Shown here: in pieces, positions 37,530 to 47,369 of the stretch
How the letters are laid out: the number at the start of each line of letters is the position of its first letter
Position numbering within the stretch: position 1 is the first letter of the stretch
Origin: Flavobacterium sp. I3-2
GTDB taxonomy: Bacteria > Bacteroidota > Bacteroidia > Flavobacteriales > Flavobacteriaceae
DNA length: 64,000 nt
Direction of reading: 5' to 3'
Assembly (NCBI RefSeq): GCF_013389595.1
Contig: NZ_CP058306.1
Coordinates: 2,728,001 to 2,792,000 of the forward strand
Notes under the pieces: model-generated
The model's input: the letters and a program-made list of their open reading frames with translations, nothing else
The model's database searches: none
What the model was told of the DNA's origin: nothing
Translations under genes and position numbers: made by a program

Positions 37530-38385
37530 CTTAATGGTCGCCAAACTTATTCTAATTCAATTCTCTTTTCCAAATTATTAATTCAATGAATGTGTTTTGT
37601 TTGTACTTCATATTCTATTTTGTCATGCTAAACTTGGTTTACTTCGTACAGTTCGCAAGCACGGGACAGCATCGCATCTGTTTTTTTCAAGTGTTTGTTT
37701 AGGTTTTAATAGAACGTTTTAGATTTTTATATTTTATTTATTCTTTTACCTCCACTTTAATATTTTAAATTAAGGAGTCTGTGAATCTTCGATTTGGATT
37801 ACCCCCAAAAGAACCAAAAGGGGTTTCCGACGCAGTCTAAATACGGTCTAAATGGTTTCGAACGCTAAATCAAAAAAAACTTGCTTTTTCAAAGCTTCAA
37901 ACAGCTTTTTGATTTTACGCTTTTCTCAACTTTTAGACACTCATATTTATACTGTATGTCGGGGTTTACGATTCTGCTGAGTATAGATTTATAGTTTCAA
38001 TGAACGTTTTTTATTTGTGCTAAATATTCTATTTTGTCATGTTGAACTTGGTTCAACATCACATCTTGTTTGCTTATGAGACCCTGAAACGAGTTCAGGG
38101 TGACAATAAAAAAAAAATTGTTTTTGATGTCGGGTTTAGATTCTGCGGAATATTTAATTTCATTTTCAAATTGAATATTCATTCTTTGGCTTTAAGCTAT
38201 AAGCTGTGTTCTAAATCGGAATATCATTTTTAAATTCATTCCCCTTTCCCTTTTCCCTATTACACTTACTCACCTGATCACTCGTTACCCGTTACTTGTC
38301 ACTAATTATAAATTCACTTACCTTATAACCGTCTAACTTTATAACTTCCTAACCAGATTACTGCAAATTCATTTCCCTACTTCCC
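37530..38385. repeat. Diverged non-coding duplication, copy 2
   Basis: Second copy of the segment at 35795-36850, displaced by about 1.5-1.7 kb. It shares CGACGCAGTCTAAATACGG (near 37828), the CTCAACTTTTAGACACTC block (near 37923), GTCGGGGTTTACGATTCTGC (near 37961) and CCTTATAACCGTCTAACTTT (near 38331). Several insertions and deletions separate the copies. Confidence 0.65.
38036..38105. repeat. REP-like inverted repeats
   Basis: GTCATGTTGAACTTGGTTCAACATCACATC (first 20 bases are the arm region) forms a hairpin around TTGAAC/GTTCAA at 38036-38066. ACCCTGAAACGAGTTCAGGGTGACA at 38081-38105 forms another around CCCTGAA/TTCAGGG. Degraded versions lie near 36068 and 37621. Such elements are common between genes in flavobacteria and yield spurious short ORFs. 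Confidence 0.6.
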
Positions 38386-39104
38386 TATTTCACCTTCATT
38401 TAAATGATTCCTAAAAAACCACTGATTTTCTACTATTTTATAGAAACATTTTCCCCTTGTAAAACTTATTTTAAAAAATATCTAACAATATGTTTGTAAC
38501 TTCTAAAAAAAGCCTCTATTTTTAAAGTGCGAATTTAAAGACATAGAATAGCCTGTTGAAAAAGTTATAAACGTTTTCAAAATGGTGGTTTGTACACGTA
38601 TTTAGTGTTTTGTATGGGCAATACCTGTTTTACTAAACGGTGTACGTTACTGGTTTACAAGGGTAAAAAGGTACCTTAAGTTTTAAGGAGGTTGGGTTAC
38701 GGAGTTTAAAAATTTCGTTCTCATAATTTAGGTTTTTGGGTTTATGGAACGATGTACTCTTGGGTATGAAGAAACTTTGCACAAAAAAAGGCAAGGCGGT
38801 TTCACACTTTAGTATCGAGGGCGACCAAACCCGTCTTTAAAACAAATGTTATAAAGCTATCTCCTAAAGCATATGTGAAAACCGCCCATGCCGTATGCGA
38901 AAGTACAAAACTTTTTTTAGACATGGAGCGATTTCACGATACTCTCGAAGATAAAATTGGTCGTTTCGATTCGAGATTACATCGTATTTAATTCGTCTTA
39001 TACAGACTTATTATCAATTCGCTTATACAAATATAATAAAATTTTTTCAACCACGGTCGAACGAACGTGTTTTTTTTTAATAAAATGTTTTTAAATCTTA
39101 AAAA

Positions 39105-39338
39105 ATGATTGATATAAATAAAAAAATATGTAATTATATAGTTAAAGAATGGCTTAAACCTTGGTTAGATCAGGGTAAATCACAGACTTCATTTGCTAAA
39201 TTACATAATGTAGAAGAAAGTACTATACGCAAGATAAAAGGAGAAAACACATATCATATTCCTGTAGAAACACTTTATAAGATATGTTCAGCTAGGAAAT
39301 TAAGCTTAAAAGATTTCTTTGAAAACTTAGGGAACTAA
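39105..39338 (+). CDS. Small XRE-type helix-turn-helix regulator
   Basis: 77 residues with an XRE/Cro fold: KSQTSFAKLHNVEESTIRKIKGENTYHIPVETLYKICSARKLSLKDFFENLG gives helices 2-5, preceded by an N-terminal helix. It is the first gene of the plus-strand defence run. Regulators of this kind often control defence or toxin-antitoxin operons, so it may repress the genes that follow. Confidence 0.82.
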   Translation: MIDINKKICNYIVKEWLKPWLDQGKSQTSFAKLHNVEESTIRKIKGENTYHIPVETLYKICSARKLSLKDFFENLGN

Positions 39339-39371
39339 TCAAACTTATACCAATAAAATAAATTTACACTC

Positions 39372-39728
39372 ATGAAAAACCTACTACTCTACCTATCAAT
39401 ACTCCTATCCTCTTTTAGTTATGCTCAAGAAAGTACTAAAGATTTGAAAGTAATCAAATCAGAGATAATCAAAGAAACTCAAATCAATGGTTTGTTAGAC
39501 TTCTTTACTCCTATCCAAGGAAAAGAAAATAATGGTTATCAAGTAAAACCAGGTCTGTACGCTTCTTACAGAGAAATGGCTTTGTACAATTGGGGTAAGT
39601 CGGTCAAAGATTTAGGAATTGAAGATTTGGAAGAGTTGTATACACTCTATAGTGAGGCTCGAAAAAAAGAACTTAATCCTATGGAAAAGGAACTTTTAAA
39701 GATGGGGTTTCATAAGGAGTTGGAGTAA
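39372..39728 (+). CDS. Small exported protein of unknown function
   Basis: 118 residues with a signal peptide (MKNLLLYLSILLSSFSYAQ). The mature part is mostly helical and charged, with ELYTLYSEARKKELNPMEKELLKMGF at the C-terminus. No family recognised. It lies between the XRE gene and the defence genes on the same strand. Confidence 0.65.
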   Translation: MKNLLLYLSILLSSFSYAQESTKDLKVIKSEIIKETQINGLLDFFTPIQGKENNGYQVKPGLYASYREMALYNWGKSVKDLGIEDLEELYTLYSEARKKELNPMEKELLKMGFHKELE

Positions 39729-39770
39729 AATAATAGCACAGCCAAAAAAATAAATAAATACTTATGAAAC

Positions 39771-40457
39771 ATGGAAAAAATTACAATCAAAGAATTAATT
39801 GAATTTAGAAAAAAAGGATCTGAAAAAACAAAAAGGAATTTCGCTTTAAAGCTTAAAACAAGGAAAGCTAAGGTTAAAGATAGTGAGGATAAGACTGGTG
39901 GTAACTATTGGAGTATTAGCAATAGTTCTATTTATAATACCTTCAAACGTGGAAAGGATGAATTTTATGACGAAAAAATCGATGAGGTAACAGACAAATA
40001 TAGTAAAACTACTTCTCTGAAAGACAAAACAATGTATGAGAGAAATTTAGATATTCTTAGAAGTTTCAAAGAATTTGATATTTTAAGTTTAAGACCAGAT
40101 AATATAATCAATTTTGAAACAGTTGAAAAAACTTCAAAAATATTAACATTACAACATTTACCTATTTACATAAATCCAAATTTGGTGTTTCTATTTGAAG
40201 AAAATGGAATTGAAACTATAGGAGGTATAATACTTGTACCTCAACTTAATGGATTTACTAAATCAGAACTTGGTCTTTTCTGTGAAATACTATACAAGTT
40301 TTTGTTTGAGAAATATTCTGGTGAATACACAATTTCACAACATTACTGCATAGCAATTGATACTTATAATGCGTCAAGTATTACCTTTCTTGAAATGATT
40401 AACTCAAGAATGCCTTCTATATTAAATACAACATTGTTAGAGATTAAAAGTTTATAA
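39771..40457 (+). CDS. Protein of unknown function upstream of the Gabija-like pair
   Basis: 228 residues, Lys-rich N-terminal half (RKKGSEKTKRNFALKLKTRKAKVKD) and a more structured C-terminal half (GGIILVPQLNGFTKSELGLFCEILYKFLFEKYSGEYTISQHYCIAIDTYNASSITFLEMI). The latter has an alternating helix-strand pattern. No membrane segment or known catalytic motif. It precedes the OLD-type gene by about 130 bases and may be an accessory, an antitoxin or a separate gene. Confidence 0.65.
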   Translation: MEKITIKELIEFRKKGSEKTKRNFALKLKTRKAKVKDSEDKTGGNYWSISNSSIYNTFKRGKDEFYDEKIDEVTDKYSKTTSLKDKTMYERNLDILRSFKEFDILSLRPDNIINFETVEKTSKILTLQHLPIYINPNLVFLFEENGIETIGGIILVPQLNGFTKSELGLFCEILYKFLFEKYSGEYTISQHYCIAIDTYNASSITFLEMINSRMPSILNTTLLEIKSL

Positions 40458-40586
40458 AATTGATATTTCTTTCAGAATAAAACATGCCAAAAGCAATTAG
40501 TTAAAACTGAATTTCAACATTTAATATTTATTCACAAAGTAATCTTTCTTTTAAAGATTAGCATATTATTCCTTAATAAAACATTT

Positions 40587-42587
40587 ATGTACATAAGCAA
40601 AATTAGAATTAAAAATTTCAGATTGCTAAAAGACACCACTCTTTTATTAAATGAAAATGAGAAACAAGAATTATCTCTTTTAATTGGAAGAAACAATAGT
40701 GGTAAAACTTCATTTATAATGCTTTTTGACAAGTTTTATAGAAATGAAAGTTTTAAATTTAATTTCTATGACTTTTCAACATCATTGAGAGATAAAATTT
40801 ATAAGATAGATGAGAGTACTGTGATTGAAGATTTATCTATCCAGATGATTCTCGAAATAAAGTATGATATTAATGATTCTTTAGAAAATATATCTGATTT
40901 TATATTAGATTTAGACCCCTCTGTAAATATTGTGAGAATACTTTTTGAATGCTCAATTGCTAAAGATAATTTAATAAATGATTTGTCAAAGTTAAAAACT
41001 AGTAGAGAAAAATTCATTGAGAAGAATTTGCCCGATTATTTAATAAATAAGAATGTGTATGTCTTTGAAAATGAATCTGACTTAGAACCTGCAAATAGAG
41101 GAAATTTAGTTAAAAAAGATATTTCGTCAATTAGAAACTTAATTAATTTTCAGGTCATCCACGCGAAAAGAAATGTCTCAAGCTCTGAAACAACTGGAAA
41201 TGGTAAAAGGGCCTTGTCAGAAATGACTACTCAATATTTTAATAAAGAGCATAAAGAATCATCAGATGATTTCTTTGAGATTAATGATGCGATTTCGACA
41301 ATGGATTCTACCTTAGATGAAAAGTATCAGATTCACTTTAAATCATTTTTGGAGAACGCTAAGAACTTTCTTGACATAAAAGATTTGAGAGTTGTTTCAG
41401 ATTTAGAATCTAAACAATTATTTACCAATCATTCTAAAATTGTTTATGGAGACGGATCAAATAATCTTCCTGAACATTTGAATGGATTAGGATATGTGAA
41501 CATTCTTTATTTATTACTTCAAATTGAAGTTAAGAAAAAGTATTTTCTAGAAGAGAAGAAAGATATTAACCTATTATTTATTGAAGAACCAGAGGCTCAT
41601 ACTCATCCTCAGATGCAATATGTATTTAGTCAAAAAATACAAGAGATTATACGAGAGATTAACAAAGAAGTTAATTTACAAACCTTTATTTCGACCCATT
41701 CATCGCACATAGTTTCGCAATGTAATTTTTCTGATTTGCGTTATTTTAAACTTAAAGATGGAAATATTAATATTAAAAATTTCTATACTGACTTAGAAAT
41801 TAAATATAAAGGCAAAGAAGATTATTTTAAATTTTTAAAACAGTACCTAACATTGTATTCATCTGAGTTATTCTTTGCTGAAAAAATAATTCTTATCGAG
41901 GGAACTACAGAAAAAATGCTTTTACCATATTTTATTAGCCAATATGATAAATTGGTTGTAGATCAAGATCATAAAATATCATCACAAAATATTTCAATAA
42001 TTGAAGTAGGAGCAAATTCAAAAGTATTTAAATACTTTTTGGAGTTTTTAGAAATTAAAACTCTTATAATTACTGATATTGATACAACTAAATTAATAAT
42101 AACACCAGCATCTAAAGGGAAAAAAGAAAGTAAAAGCAATGTTGCTTGTGCTGTAATAGAAGGAGATAATACAAGTAATTATTCTATTAAAGAATTTTTA
42201 AACAAACCTGAAGCAAATTCTCTAGAATTTAAAGATTGGTTTGAAAAACTTAAAGCAGATTCACTACAAGATGATGATTCTCATTATATAAAAATTGCTT
42301 ACCAGATTGAAGAATTAGGATATCATGGTAGAAGCTTTGAAGATTCATTTATTAGTTTGAATTTAAAAGAAATTATAAAATATAAAGATGATGAAATTCG
42401 TGGGATCCAGCATAAAGCTAAACTTATTGATTCAGTTACTGATTTTTATGAATTGACAAAGGAGATATTAAAAGTAAATGGTAAATCAGACTTCGCTTCT
42501 TCACTTTTATATTTAGCATTAACTGGTAAAGTTGAATGGAAAACCCCATTATACATTAAAGAAGGTTTAAAATGGATAGCAAACTAA
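40587..42587 (+). CDS. OLD family ATPase/TOPRIM nuclease (GajA-like)
   Basis: 666 residues. The N-terminal ABC-type ATPase has Walker A GRNNSGKT (34-41), signature region about 290, Walker B LLFIEEPEAHTHPQ (about 327-340) and the H-loop-like STHSSH. The C-terminal TOPRIM domain has IILIEGTTEKMLLPYF (Glu about 434) and LIITDIDTTK (Asp about 493/495). This is the OLD nuclease arrangement found in Gabija GajA. The stop overlaps the start of the UvrD-like helicase by 16 bases, the GajA-GajB order. Both proteins are longer than the B. cereus prototype (about 580 and 490 residues). Confidence 0.88.
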   Translation: MYISKIRIKNFRLLKDTTLLLNENEKQELSLLIGRNNSGKTSFIMLFDKFYRNESFKFNFYDFSTSLRDKIYKIDESTVIEDLSIQMILEIKYDINDSLENISDFILDLDPSVNIVRILFECSIAKDNLINDLSKLKTSREKFIEKNLPDYLINKNVYVFENESDLEPANRGNLVKKDISSIRNLINFQVIHAKRNVSSSETTGNGKRALSEMTTQYFNKEHKESSDDFFEINDAISTMDSTLDEKYQIHFKSFLENAKNFLDIKDLRVVSDLESKQLFTNHSKIVYGDGSNNLPEHLNGLGYVNILYLLLQIEVKKKYFLEEKKDINLLFIEEPEAHTHPQMQYVFSQKIQEIIREINKEVNLQTFISTHSSHIVSQCNFSDLRYFKLKDGNINIKNFYTDLEIKYKGKEDYFKFLKQYLTLYSSELFFAEKIILIEGTTEKMLLPYFISQYDKLVVDQDHKISSQNISIIEVGANSKVFKYFLEFLEIKTLIITDIDTTKLIITPASKGKKESKSNVACAVIEGDNTSNYSIKEFLNKPEANSLEFKDWFEKLKADSLQDDDSHYIKIAYQIEELGYHGRSFEDSFISLNLKEIIKYKDDEIRGIQHKAKLIDSVTDFYELTKEILKVNGKSDFASSLLYLALTGKVEWKTPLYIKEGLKWIAN

Positions 42588-44602
42588 AACCAATCGAGCA
42601 AATAAAACAGATTATTGATGATAATCAAGATGCTGAAAAAGAATTTAAAAATTTTGTTTTACAAGGTGGAGCAGGAAGTGGAAAAACCGAATCTTTAAAA
42701 CAAATTCTTGAATATATTTCTAACACTTATCCAGACAAAAAAGGTGTTTGTATTACATTAACAAATGTTGCAGTTGATGAAATTAAAGATAGAATTGGAG
42801 AAAATAAAAATTTCATTGTTTCTACAATACATTCTTTTTTAAACGATTTAATTAAAGATTATAAAAAAAATATTCACGAAGTAATCTTTGAAATTTTTAA
42901 AGTTGAAAAGATTACTAGAAAAGAACTAAATGCTGAAGAAGATGAAAAAGAGTATAAAAAGAATGAACACGAAAAATATAAAAAGTTATATGGAAAATAT
43001 GCTGGTAAATTATTTACGACAACTGGAGAAAAAACTTCTAAAGTTATAGGTAAGAGAGAATACGATAAAGAACCAATAAAATTCAATGACGATTTAAATA
43101 CTGAAGCAGATAAATTGAATGAAAAAATATTGGAGATTATTAAATCCATTGATTATAATAAAATCCGATACAATGAAACTCGTTATAATAAGTTCAAAGA
43201 ACTATCTTTTGGACACGATGAGTTATTACACATTGCATCTCTTCTATTTAAAAAACATTCTTTATTGGGAAAAATTGTAAGTGACAAATTTGATTTCATA
43301 CTGATTGATGAGTATCAAGATACAAATGAAAAAATAGTTGATATTTTTTTAAATTCAATCCCAAAAAATAATAAAACAACCATTGGATTCTTTGGTGATT
43401 CTATGCAAGGAATTTATGATGATGGAATAGGCGATGTAGAAAAAGAGATATATGAGAATAAATTAATCAAAATTAAAAAAGAGGATAATTTTAGATGTTC
43501 AGATAAAGTCATCGACTTTATAAATAGAATTAGAACTGATGGACTTAACCAAGAATTAGCTTTAAAAAATATTGAAACTATTGAAGATAGAAAAGGAGAA
43601 GTAAAATTATACTATTCTATTTATAGAAACAAGCCCAATGCTTTCAGTAGTATTGAAGATAAAAATAATTACTTTGACACTCTTAATAGATTAATATCCC
43701 AAGTTTCAGTCGATAATCCTGAAGTTAAAAAACTAATGTTAACCAATAAATCTATTTCAAGCGAACTAGGATTTAGGATTCTTTATCAAATATTCAATGA
43801 TAGATATACAGAAGTTAAGGAAGAAATTGAGAAAACTTTAGAAAGGATTCAATTAATAGAAATATATGAACTTTGTTCTGCTTATAAAAATAAGAACTAT
43901 AATTTCGTTTTTGTAAAACTAAGGAAATACGGGTTCGAATTAAAATCTGTTAAAGATAAAATAAGGGTAAAAAGATTTTTCGATGCATTATTAAATACAA
44001 ATCAATCGGTTAACAGGATCTTAAAATTTGCATTTGGCAACAAATTGATAAATAAATCTGATTCATACAAGCAATACATTTCAAATAGAGATGCTTATCT
44101 CGAAAATTTAAAAAATGATGTTAGATTTCAATATTTAGAGTCTTTGTATTTTGATGAAGGAAATTCATCAACGAAAATGACAGCAAAGGATGCTTCTGTT
44201 TCTACTGAAGAGTTTGAAGAATTTGAAAAAAGTCTTAAAAGAAAAATATTCTATAATGATTTATTTTCTGAAAAATTAAAATTCTCTGAAGTCTTGAATT
44301 ACTATAATTATATTGATGAAAATAATACTTCAGATTATATAACTATGCATAAAACCAAAGGTTCTGGAATTGAAAATGTCATGGTTGTAATGGACGAATA
44401 TTTTTGGAACAAATACAATTTTAAAAGTATTTATGATAATGAGGAAGACTCATCAAAGAAATCAAAAAATAAAAAACTTTTCTATGTAGCCTGTTCAAGA
44501 ACAATTAAGAATTTGATTTGTGTGAGATTAGTGTCTGATGAAGATGAAGAAAAACAATTATTAGATTTTTTTAAAGAAGTTGAAATTAAAAAAATAGTTT
44601 AA
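42572..44602 (+). CDS. UvrD/PcrA-like superfamily 1 helicase (GajB-like)
   Basis: 676 residues. Walker A is QGGAGSGKTES (about 31-41), the motif after it gives SNTY...CITLTNVAVDEI, and Walker B is FILIDEYQDTNEK (about 239-251). Motif III is GFFGDSMQGIYDDG, and the late motifs are TMHKTKGSGIENVMVV and KLFYVACSRTIKNLI. A helicase paired with an OLD nuclease is the Gabija composition, in which GajB senses nucleotide depletion and termini. It continues directly into the HNH gene (four-base gap). Confidence 0.88.
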   Translation: MDSKLKPIEQIKQIIDDNQDAEKEFKNFVLQGGAGSGKTESLKQILEYISNTYPDKKGVCITLTNVAVDEIKDRIGENKNFIVSTIHSFLNDLIKDYKKNIHEVIFEIFKVEKITRKELNAEEDEKEYKKNEHEKYKKLYGKYAGKLFTTTGEKTSKVIGKREYDKEPIKFNDDLNTEADKLNEKILEIIKSIDYNKIRYNETRYNKFKELSFGHDELLHIASLLFKKHSLLGKIVSDKFDFILIDEYQDTNEKIVDIFLNSIPKNNKTTIGFFGDSMQGIYDDGIGDVEKEIYENKLIKIKKEDNFRCSDKVIDFINRIRTDGLNQELALKNIETIEDRKGEVKLYYSIYRNKPNAFSSIEDKNNYFDTLNRLISQVSVDNPEVKKLMLTNKSISSELGFRILYQIFNDRYTEVKEEIEKTLERIQLIEIYELCSAYKNKNYNFVFVKLRKYGFELKSVKDKIRVKRFFDALLNTNQSVNRILKFAFGNKLINKSDSYKQYISNRDAYLENLKNDVRFQYLESLYFDEGNSSTKMTAKDASVSTEEFEEFEKSLKRKIFYNDLFSEKLKFSEVLNYYNYIDENNTSDYITMHKTKGSGIENVMVVMDEYFWNKYNFKSIYDNEEDSSKKSKNKKLFYVACSRTIKNLICVRLVSDEDEEKQLLDFFKEVEIKKIV

Positions 44603-44606
44603 GATA

Positions 44607-45272
44607 ATGAACCAATCACAATACTATGACATTAGCAGAAAGAGTAATTGTGTATTAAGATGTCCGATATTAGATTATTGTACCAGACGCGCATTCACAA
44701 TTTATTTTTTTTCGGATTTTCATGAAATTGATCATGAAAATAACATTATTACTGCCTTGCAAAAAGAACACATATTACCAAAGGATTTTAATGAAAACAG
44801 TATTCCTTTGAGTGGTGAAGCAGTAATCTGGAGTAAAAAGAGATCATTTTTGTATTATTATAATATGTGCCCTGAAGTTAATCTATTTGATAGTGAAAAT
44901 GGACTACGATTTGCTAAAGGTATGGCCAGTTGTGATGGTGATTGGGATAATGAACGATCGAACAAATTTATAAACATTAAAAATAAACATTACACCGAGT
45001 GTCTCGAATATTACAATTACATATTTAAAAATAAAACAATTACAAAAAGAAAAGCTACTTCTAGGAGAAATACAATTACAAAAGCTGTTCGGTTTGCTAT
45101 TTTAGAAAGAGATAACCACATGTGCCAGTATTGTGGATCAAAAGCAACGGATGGAGTAAAACTACAAGTAGATCATATAATACCAGTAGCTAAAGGAGGT
45201 ACTGATAGTTTGAATAACCTAATTACTTCATGTATTGATTGTAATCAAGGTAAAAGTGACAGATTGTTTTAA
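44607..45272 (+). CDS. HNH endonuclease
   Basis: 221 residues. The C-terminal 60 form a classic HNH nuclease: ERDNHMCQYCGS, then LQVDHIIPVAKGGTDSLNNL, then CIDCNQGKSDR, with the Zn Cys pairs and the DH and N catalytic residues. The N-terminal 160 residues are unfamiliar but carry a conserved-looking Cys cluster (NCVLRCPILDYCTRR) that could bind metal. It starts four bases after the helicase stop and ends one base before the kinase start, so all three are translationally linked. Confidence 0.88.
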   Translation: MNQSQYYDISRKSNCVLRCPILDYCTRRAFTIYFFSDFHEIDHENNIITALQKEHILPKDFNENSIPLSGEAVIWSKKRSFLYYYNMCPEVNLFDSENGLRFAKGMASCDGDWDNERSNKFINIKNKHYTECLEYYNYIFKNKTITKRKATSRRNTITKAVRFAILERDNHMCQYCGSKATDGVKLQVDHIIPVAKGGTDSLNNLITSCIDCNQGKSDRLF

Positions 45273-45273
45273 T

Positions 45274-46686
45274 ATGAAGAAGCTACAAAAATATAAAATT
45301 GTAAATAAATTAGGACAAGGCGGAAATGGTTTTGTGGAAAAAGTTATTGATAAAAAAGGAAATTATTTTGCAAAAAAAACTTTAAAAAACACAACAAACA
45401 AAAAAGCCTATTTGAGGTTTATTGATGAGATTACTATTTTAAGTAAAATAAATCATTCAAATATAATTGAGATAATTGAAGCCCATACACCTACTATTTA
45501 TATTAGCAAGAATGAGGCCTATTATATTATGCCAATAGGCATTCCGTTAAAGGATTACATAAAAAGAAGTAACTTAGATGAACAATTTACAATCTGCGAA
45601 AAAATTATTGATGCATTAGTATATCTACATTCTCAAGATATAACACATAGAGATATAAAAATTGAAAACATCATAATAGTTGATAGAGAGCCTCAATTAT
45701 CAGATTTTGGATTAGCAAATTTCCCTAGGAAAGAAAGAATTTCAGGTACAAACGAAAAAATAGGTCCGGCTTTTACTATAGCACCAGAAATGCGAAGAAT
45801 ATCAACTATTGCTAATTACAAAAAAGCAGATGTATATTCATTAGCAAAAACTATATATGCCATTCTGACTAAAAACTGGCTAACATTTGACGGACAATAT
45901 AACAGATTTAGTAATTTTTCTTTAATGAACAATTTGGATGTTAAAATTAATAAAATGAGATTGATTGGAGTAACTGAATATAATTCTATTCTATTACTAG
46001 AAAAACTATTAGAAGCTGCTACGCATAACGATCCTGAAAAACGACCTACAATTGTGGAATTTCAAGAATCCTTTAGTTTTTGGTTAAAAAGTAATTCTAA
46101 TTATAAATTAAGAAATTCTATAGAATGGAATGATGCTTTACTTATGTTATTTCCCTTTGGCATAACTGAGTCAGCTAGATGGACAAACACTTTTGATATA
46201 AGAAAGGTTTTAAATATTCTTTTTAACACATATGATGCTCTGAATCATAGTTTTTTTCCTATATCTGGTGGGCTAGATTTTGAAATTGCTGAGATTATAA
46301 AAATAAACGGGATTGATTTTATTTTAATAAATAATTCCTATTTAATGAAACCTAAAGAACTAATATTTGAATCGATGCAAGATACAAAATGGAGTTATTT
46401 TAGATTGGAATTACAAGAAATGAAACCTTTTTTCAATAAAAAATTTAATCATAAAAATGAGGAAATAATTTTTATTGATGAGCATAACTTAATTTTTGAA
46501 GAACCAAACGATACTAGTAAAGAATTATCATTGTTTTTACAAGGATCATTTTTAATTGTACAGAAAATGGCAATAATCAATAGTTTAAATGGTGAATTTG
46601 ACCATTACATGGGATTACATAATAAAATGACTAATGATGAATACAAATTGTTACTTAAAGATATACAAGCTCATATAACTGTATAA
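45274..46686 (+). CDS. Hanks-type Ser/Thr protein kinase with unknown C-terminal domain
   Basis: 470 residues from ATG at 45274, one base after the HNH stop (an upstream ATG at 45235 overlaps HNH). All kinase motifs are intact: GQGGNG (14-19), K34/K35 in FAKKTLK, HRDIKIEN (125-132), DFG (144-146) and APE (170-172). The kinase domain ends near 275; the remaining 195 residues match nothing I know. There is no membrane helix. Kinases inside defence operons often act as activators that phosphorylate targets on infection. Linkage to a Gabija-like pair and SLATT is unusual. Confidence 0.9.
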   Translation: MKKLQKYKIVNKLGQGGNGFVEKVIDKKGNYFAKKTLKNTTNKKAYLRFIDEITILSKINHSNIIEIIEAHTPTIYISKNEAYYIMPIGIPLKDYIKRSNLDEQFTICEKIIDALVYLHSQDITHRDIKIENIIIVDREPQLSDFGLANFPRKERISGTNEKIGPAFTIAPEMRRISTIANYKKADVYSLAKTIYAILTKNWLTFDGQYNRFSNFSLMNNLDVKINKMRLIGVTEYNSILLLEKLLEAATHNDPEKRPTIVEFQESFSFWLKSNSNYKLRNSIEWNDALLMLFPFGITESARWTNTFDIRKVLNILFNTYDALNHSFFPISGGLDFEIAEIIKINGIDFILINNSYLMKPKELIFESMQDTKWSYFRLELQEMKPFFNKKFNHKNEEIIFIDEHNLIFEEPNDTSKELSLFLQGSFLIVQKMAIINSLNGEFDHYMGLHNKMTNDEYKLLLKDIQAHITV

Positions 46687-46705
46687 ATATTAACTAATAA
46701 AAGAT

Positions 46706-47359
46706 ATGTCTAAACAAGAAGAAACTAAATCAATTTTTGCAGGATCAAAACAATATTTAGAAAAAAGTTTTCTTGAAGAATTGAATTATAAAATATGGTC
46801 AACCAAAGGTGCTAGATTTGAAGCTGATAAGAGATTGACTATAATTTCTAAGATGTCTAACATTAGCTTATCTATTTTATCAGCTTATTTGATTATTGCT
46901 GGATTAATTTCTGTATATAACATACATTCAGCTATTAATTTGGATTTAATCAATTATGTGGTTACAGCTCTAAGCATCATATTACTAGTACTATCTCAAC
47001 ATGAAAATTCTCAAAATTATTATTTAAGAGCTAAAGACTTTCATAATTGTGGGTTGGAATTAAGTGTTTTGTACAATAAACTGAGAGCATTTAAAACTTT
47101 GGAAAATCCAACTGAAGAGGATAAGAATAGTTTTGCTAAAAAACTTGCTAAGGAATATCAAGCCATATTGAGTAAATATGAAAATCATATTGCTATAGAT
47201 TATGATAATTTTAAAGCAAGCCATACAGAATATTTTAAAGAACTCACTGAAAAACAATTAAAGAGAATTAAAAGAAAAAACTTTTGGTTAAGGTATGGGT
47301 GGTATACTTTAATAATTAGCTTTACTCCTATTTTAATAATAATAGTTTGCTTTATTTAA
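46706..47359 (+). CDS. SLATT-like membrane protein
   Basis: 217 residues. Two helices (SNISLSILSAYLIIAGLISVY and LINYVVTALSIILLVLS, about 50-95) are followed by an amphipathic helical region with YYLRAKDFHNCGLELSVLYNKL, and a third hydrophobic stretch ends the protein (YGWYTLIISFTPILIIIVCFI). This matches SLATT proteins (SMODS and SLOG-associating two-TM effectors), predicted pore-forming or membrane-damaging effectors of nucleotide-signal and other defence systems. It starts 19 bases after the kinase stop. Confidence 0.75.
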   Translation: MSKQEETKSIFAGSKQYLEKSFLEELNYKIWSTKGARFEADKRLTIISKMSNISLSILSAYLIIAGLISVYNIHSAINLDLINYVVTALSIILLVLSQHENSQNYYLRAKDFHNCGLELSVLYNKLRAFKTLENPTEEDKNSFAKKLAKEYQAILSKYENHIAIDYDNFKASHTEYFKELTEKQLKRIKRKNFWLRYGWYTLIISFTPILIIIVCFI

Positions 47360-47369
47360 AACAAAGAAC

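Larger units (their letters stand above)
36143..39104. other. Gene-free region
   Basis: I find no supported gene here. It holds the duplication copies, REP-like hairpins and TTCCCTA tracts (about 36742-36884, 37110-37130, 38239-38265, 38374-38390). Short open frames such as the one ending at 38991 lack start codons, signal features or family motifs. TAATAAA-rich sequence at 39000-39100 precedes the XRE gene and probably contains its promoter. Confidence 0.6.

Noticed and set aside
37997..38233. Overlapping short ORFs on both strands (61 and 64 codons)
   Set aside because: They translate REP-like hairpins (peptides such as TLNSFQGL and MLNQVQHD) that recur in flavobacterial intergenic DNA; no domain, start context or conservation as protein.
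45235..45273. Earlier start for the kinase overlapping the HNH gene by 38 bases
   Set aside because: The ATG at 45274 directly follows the HNH stop and places the glycine loop at the usual distance from the N-terminus.
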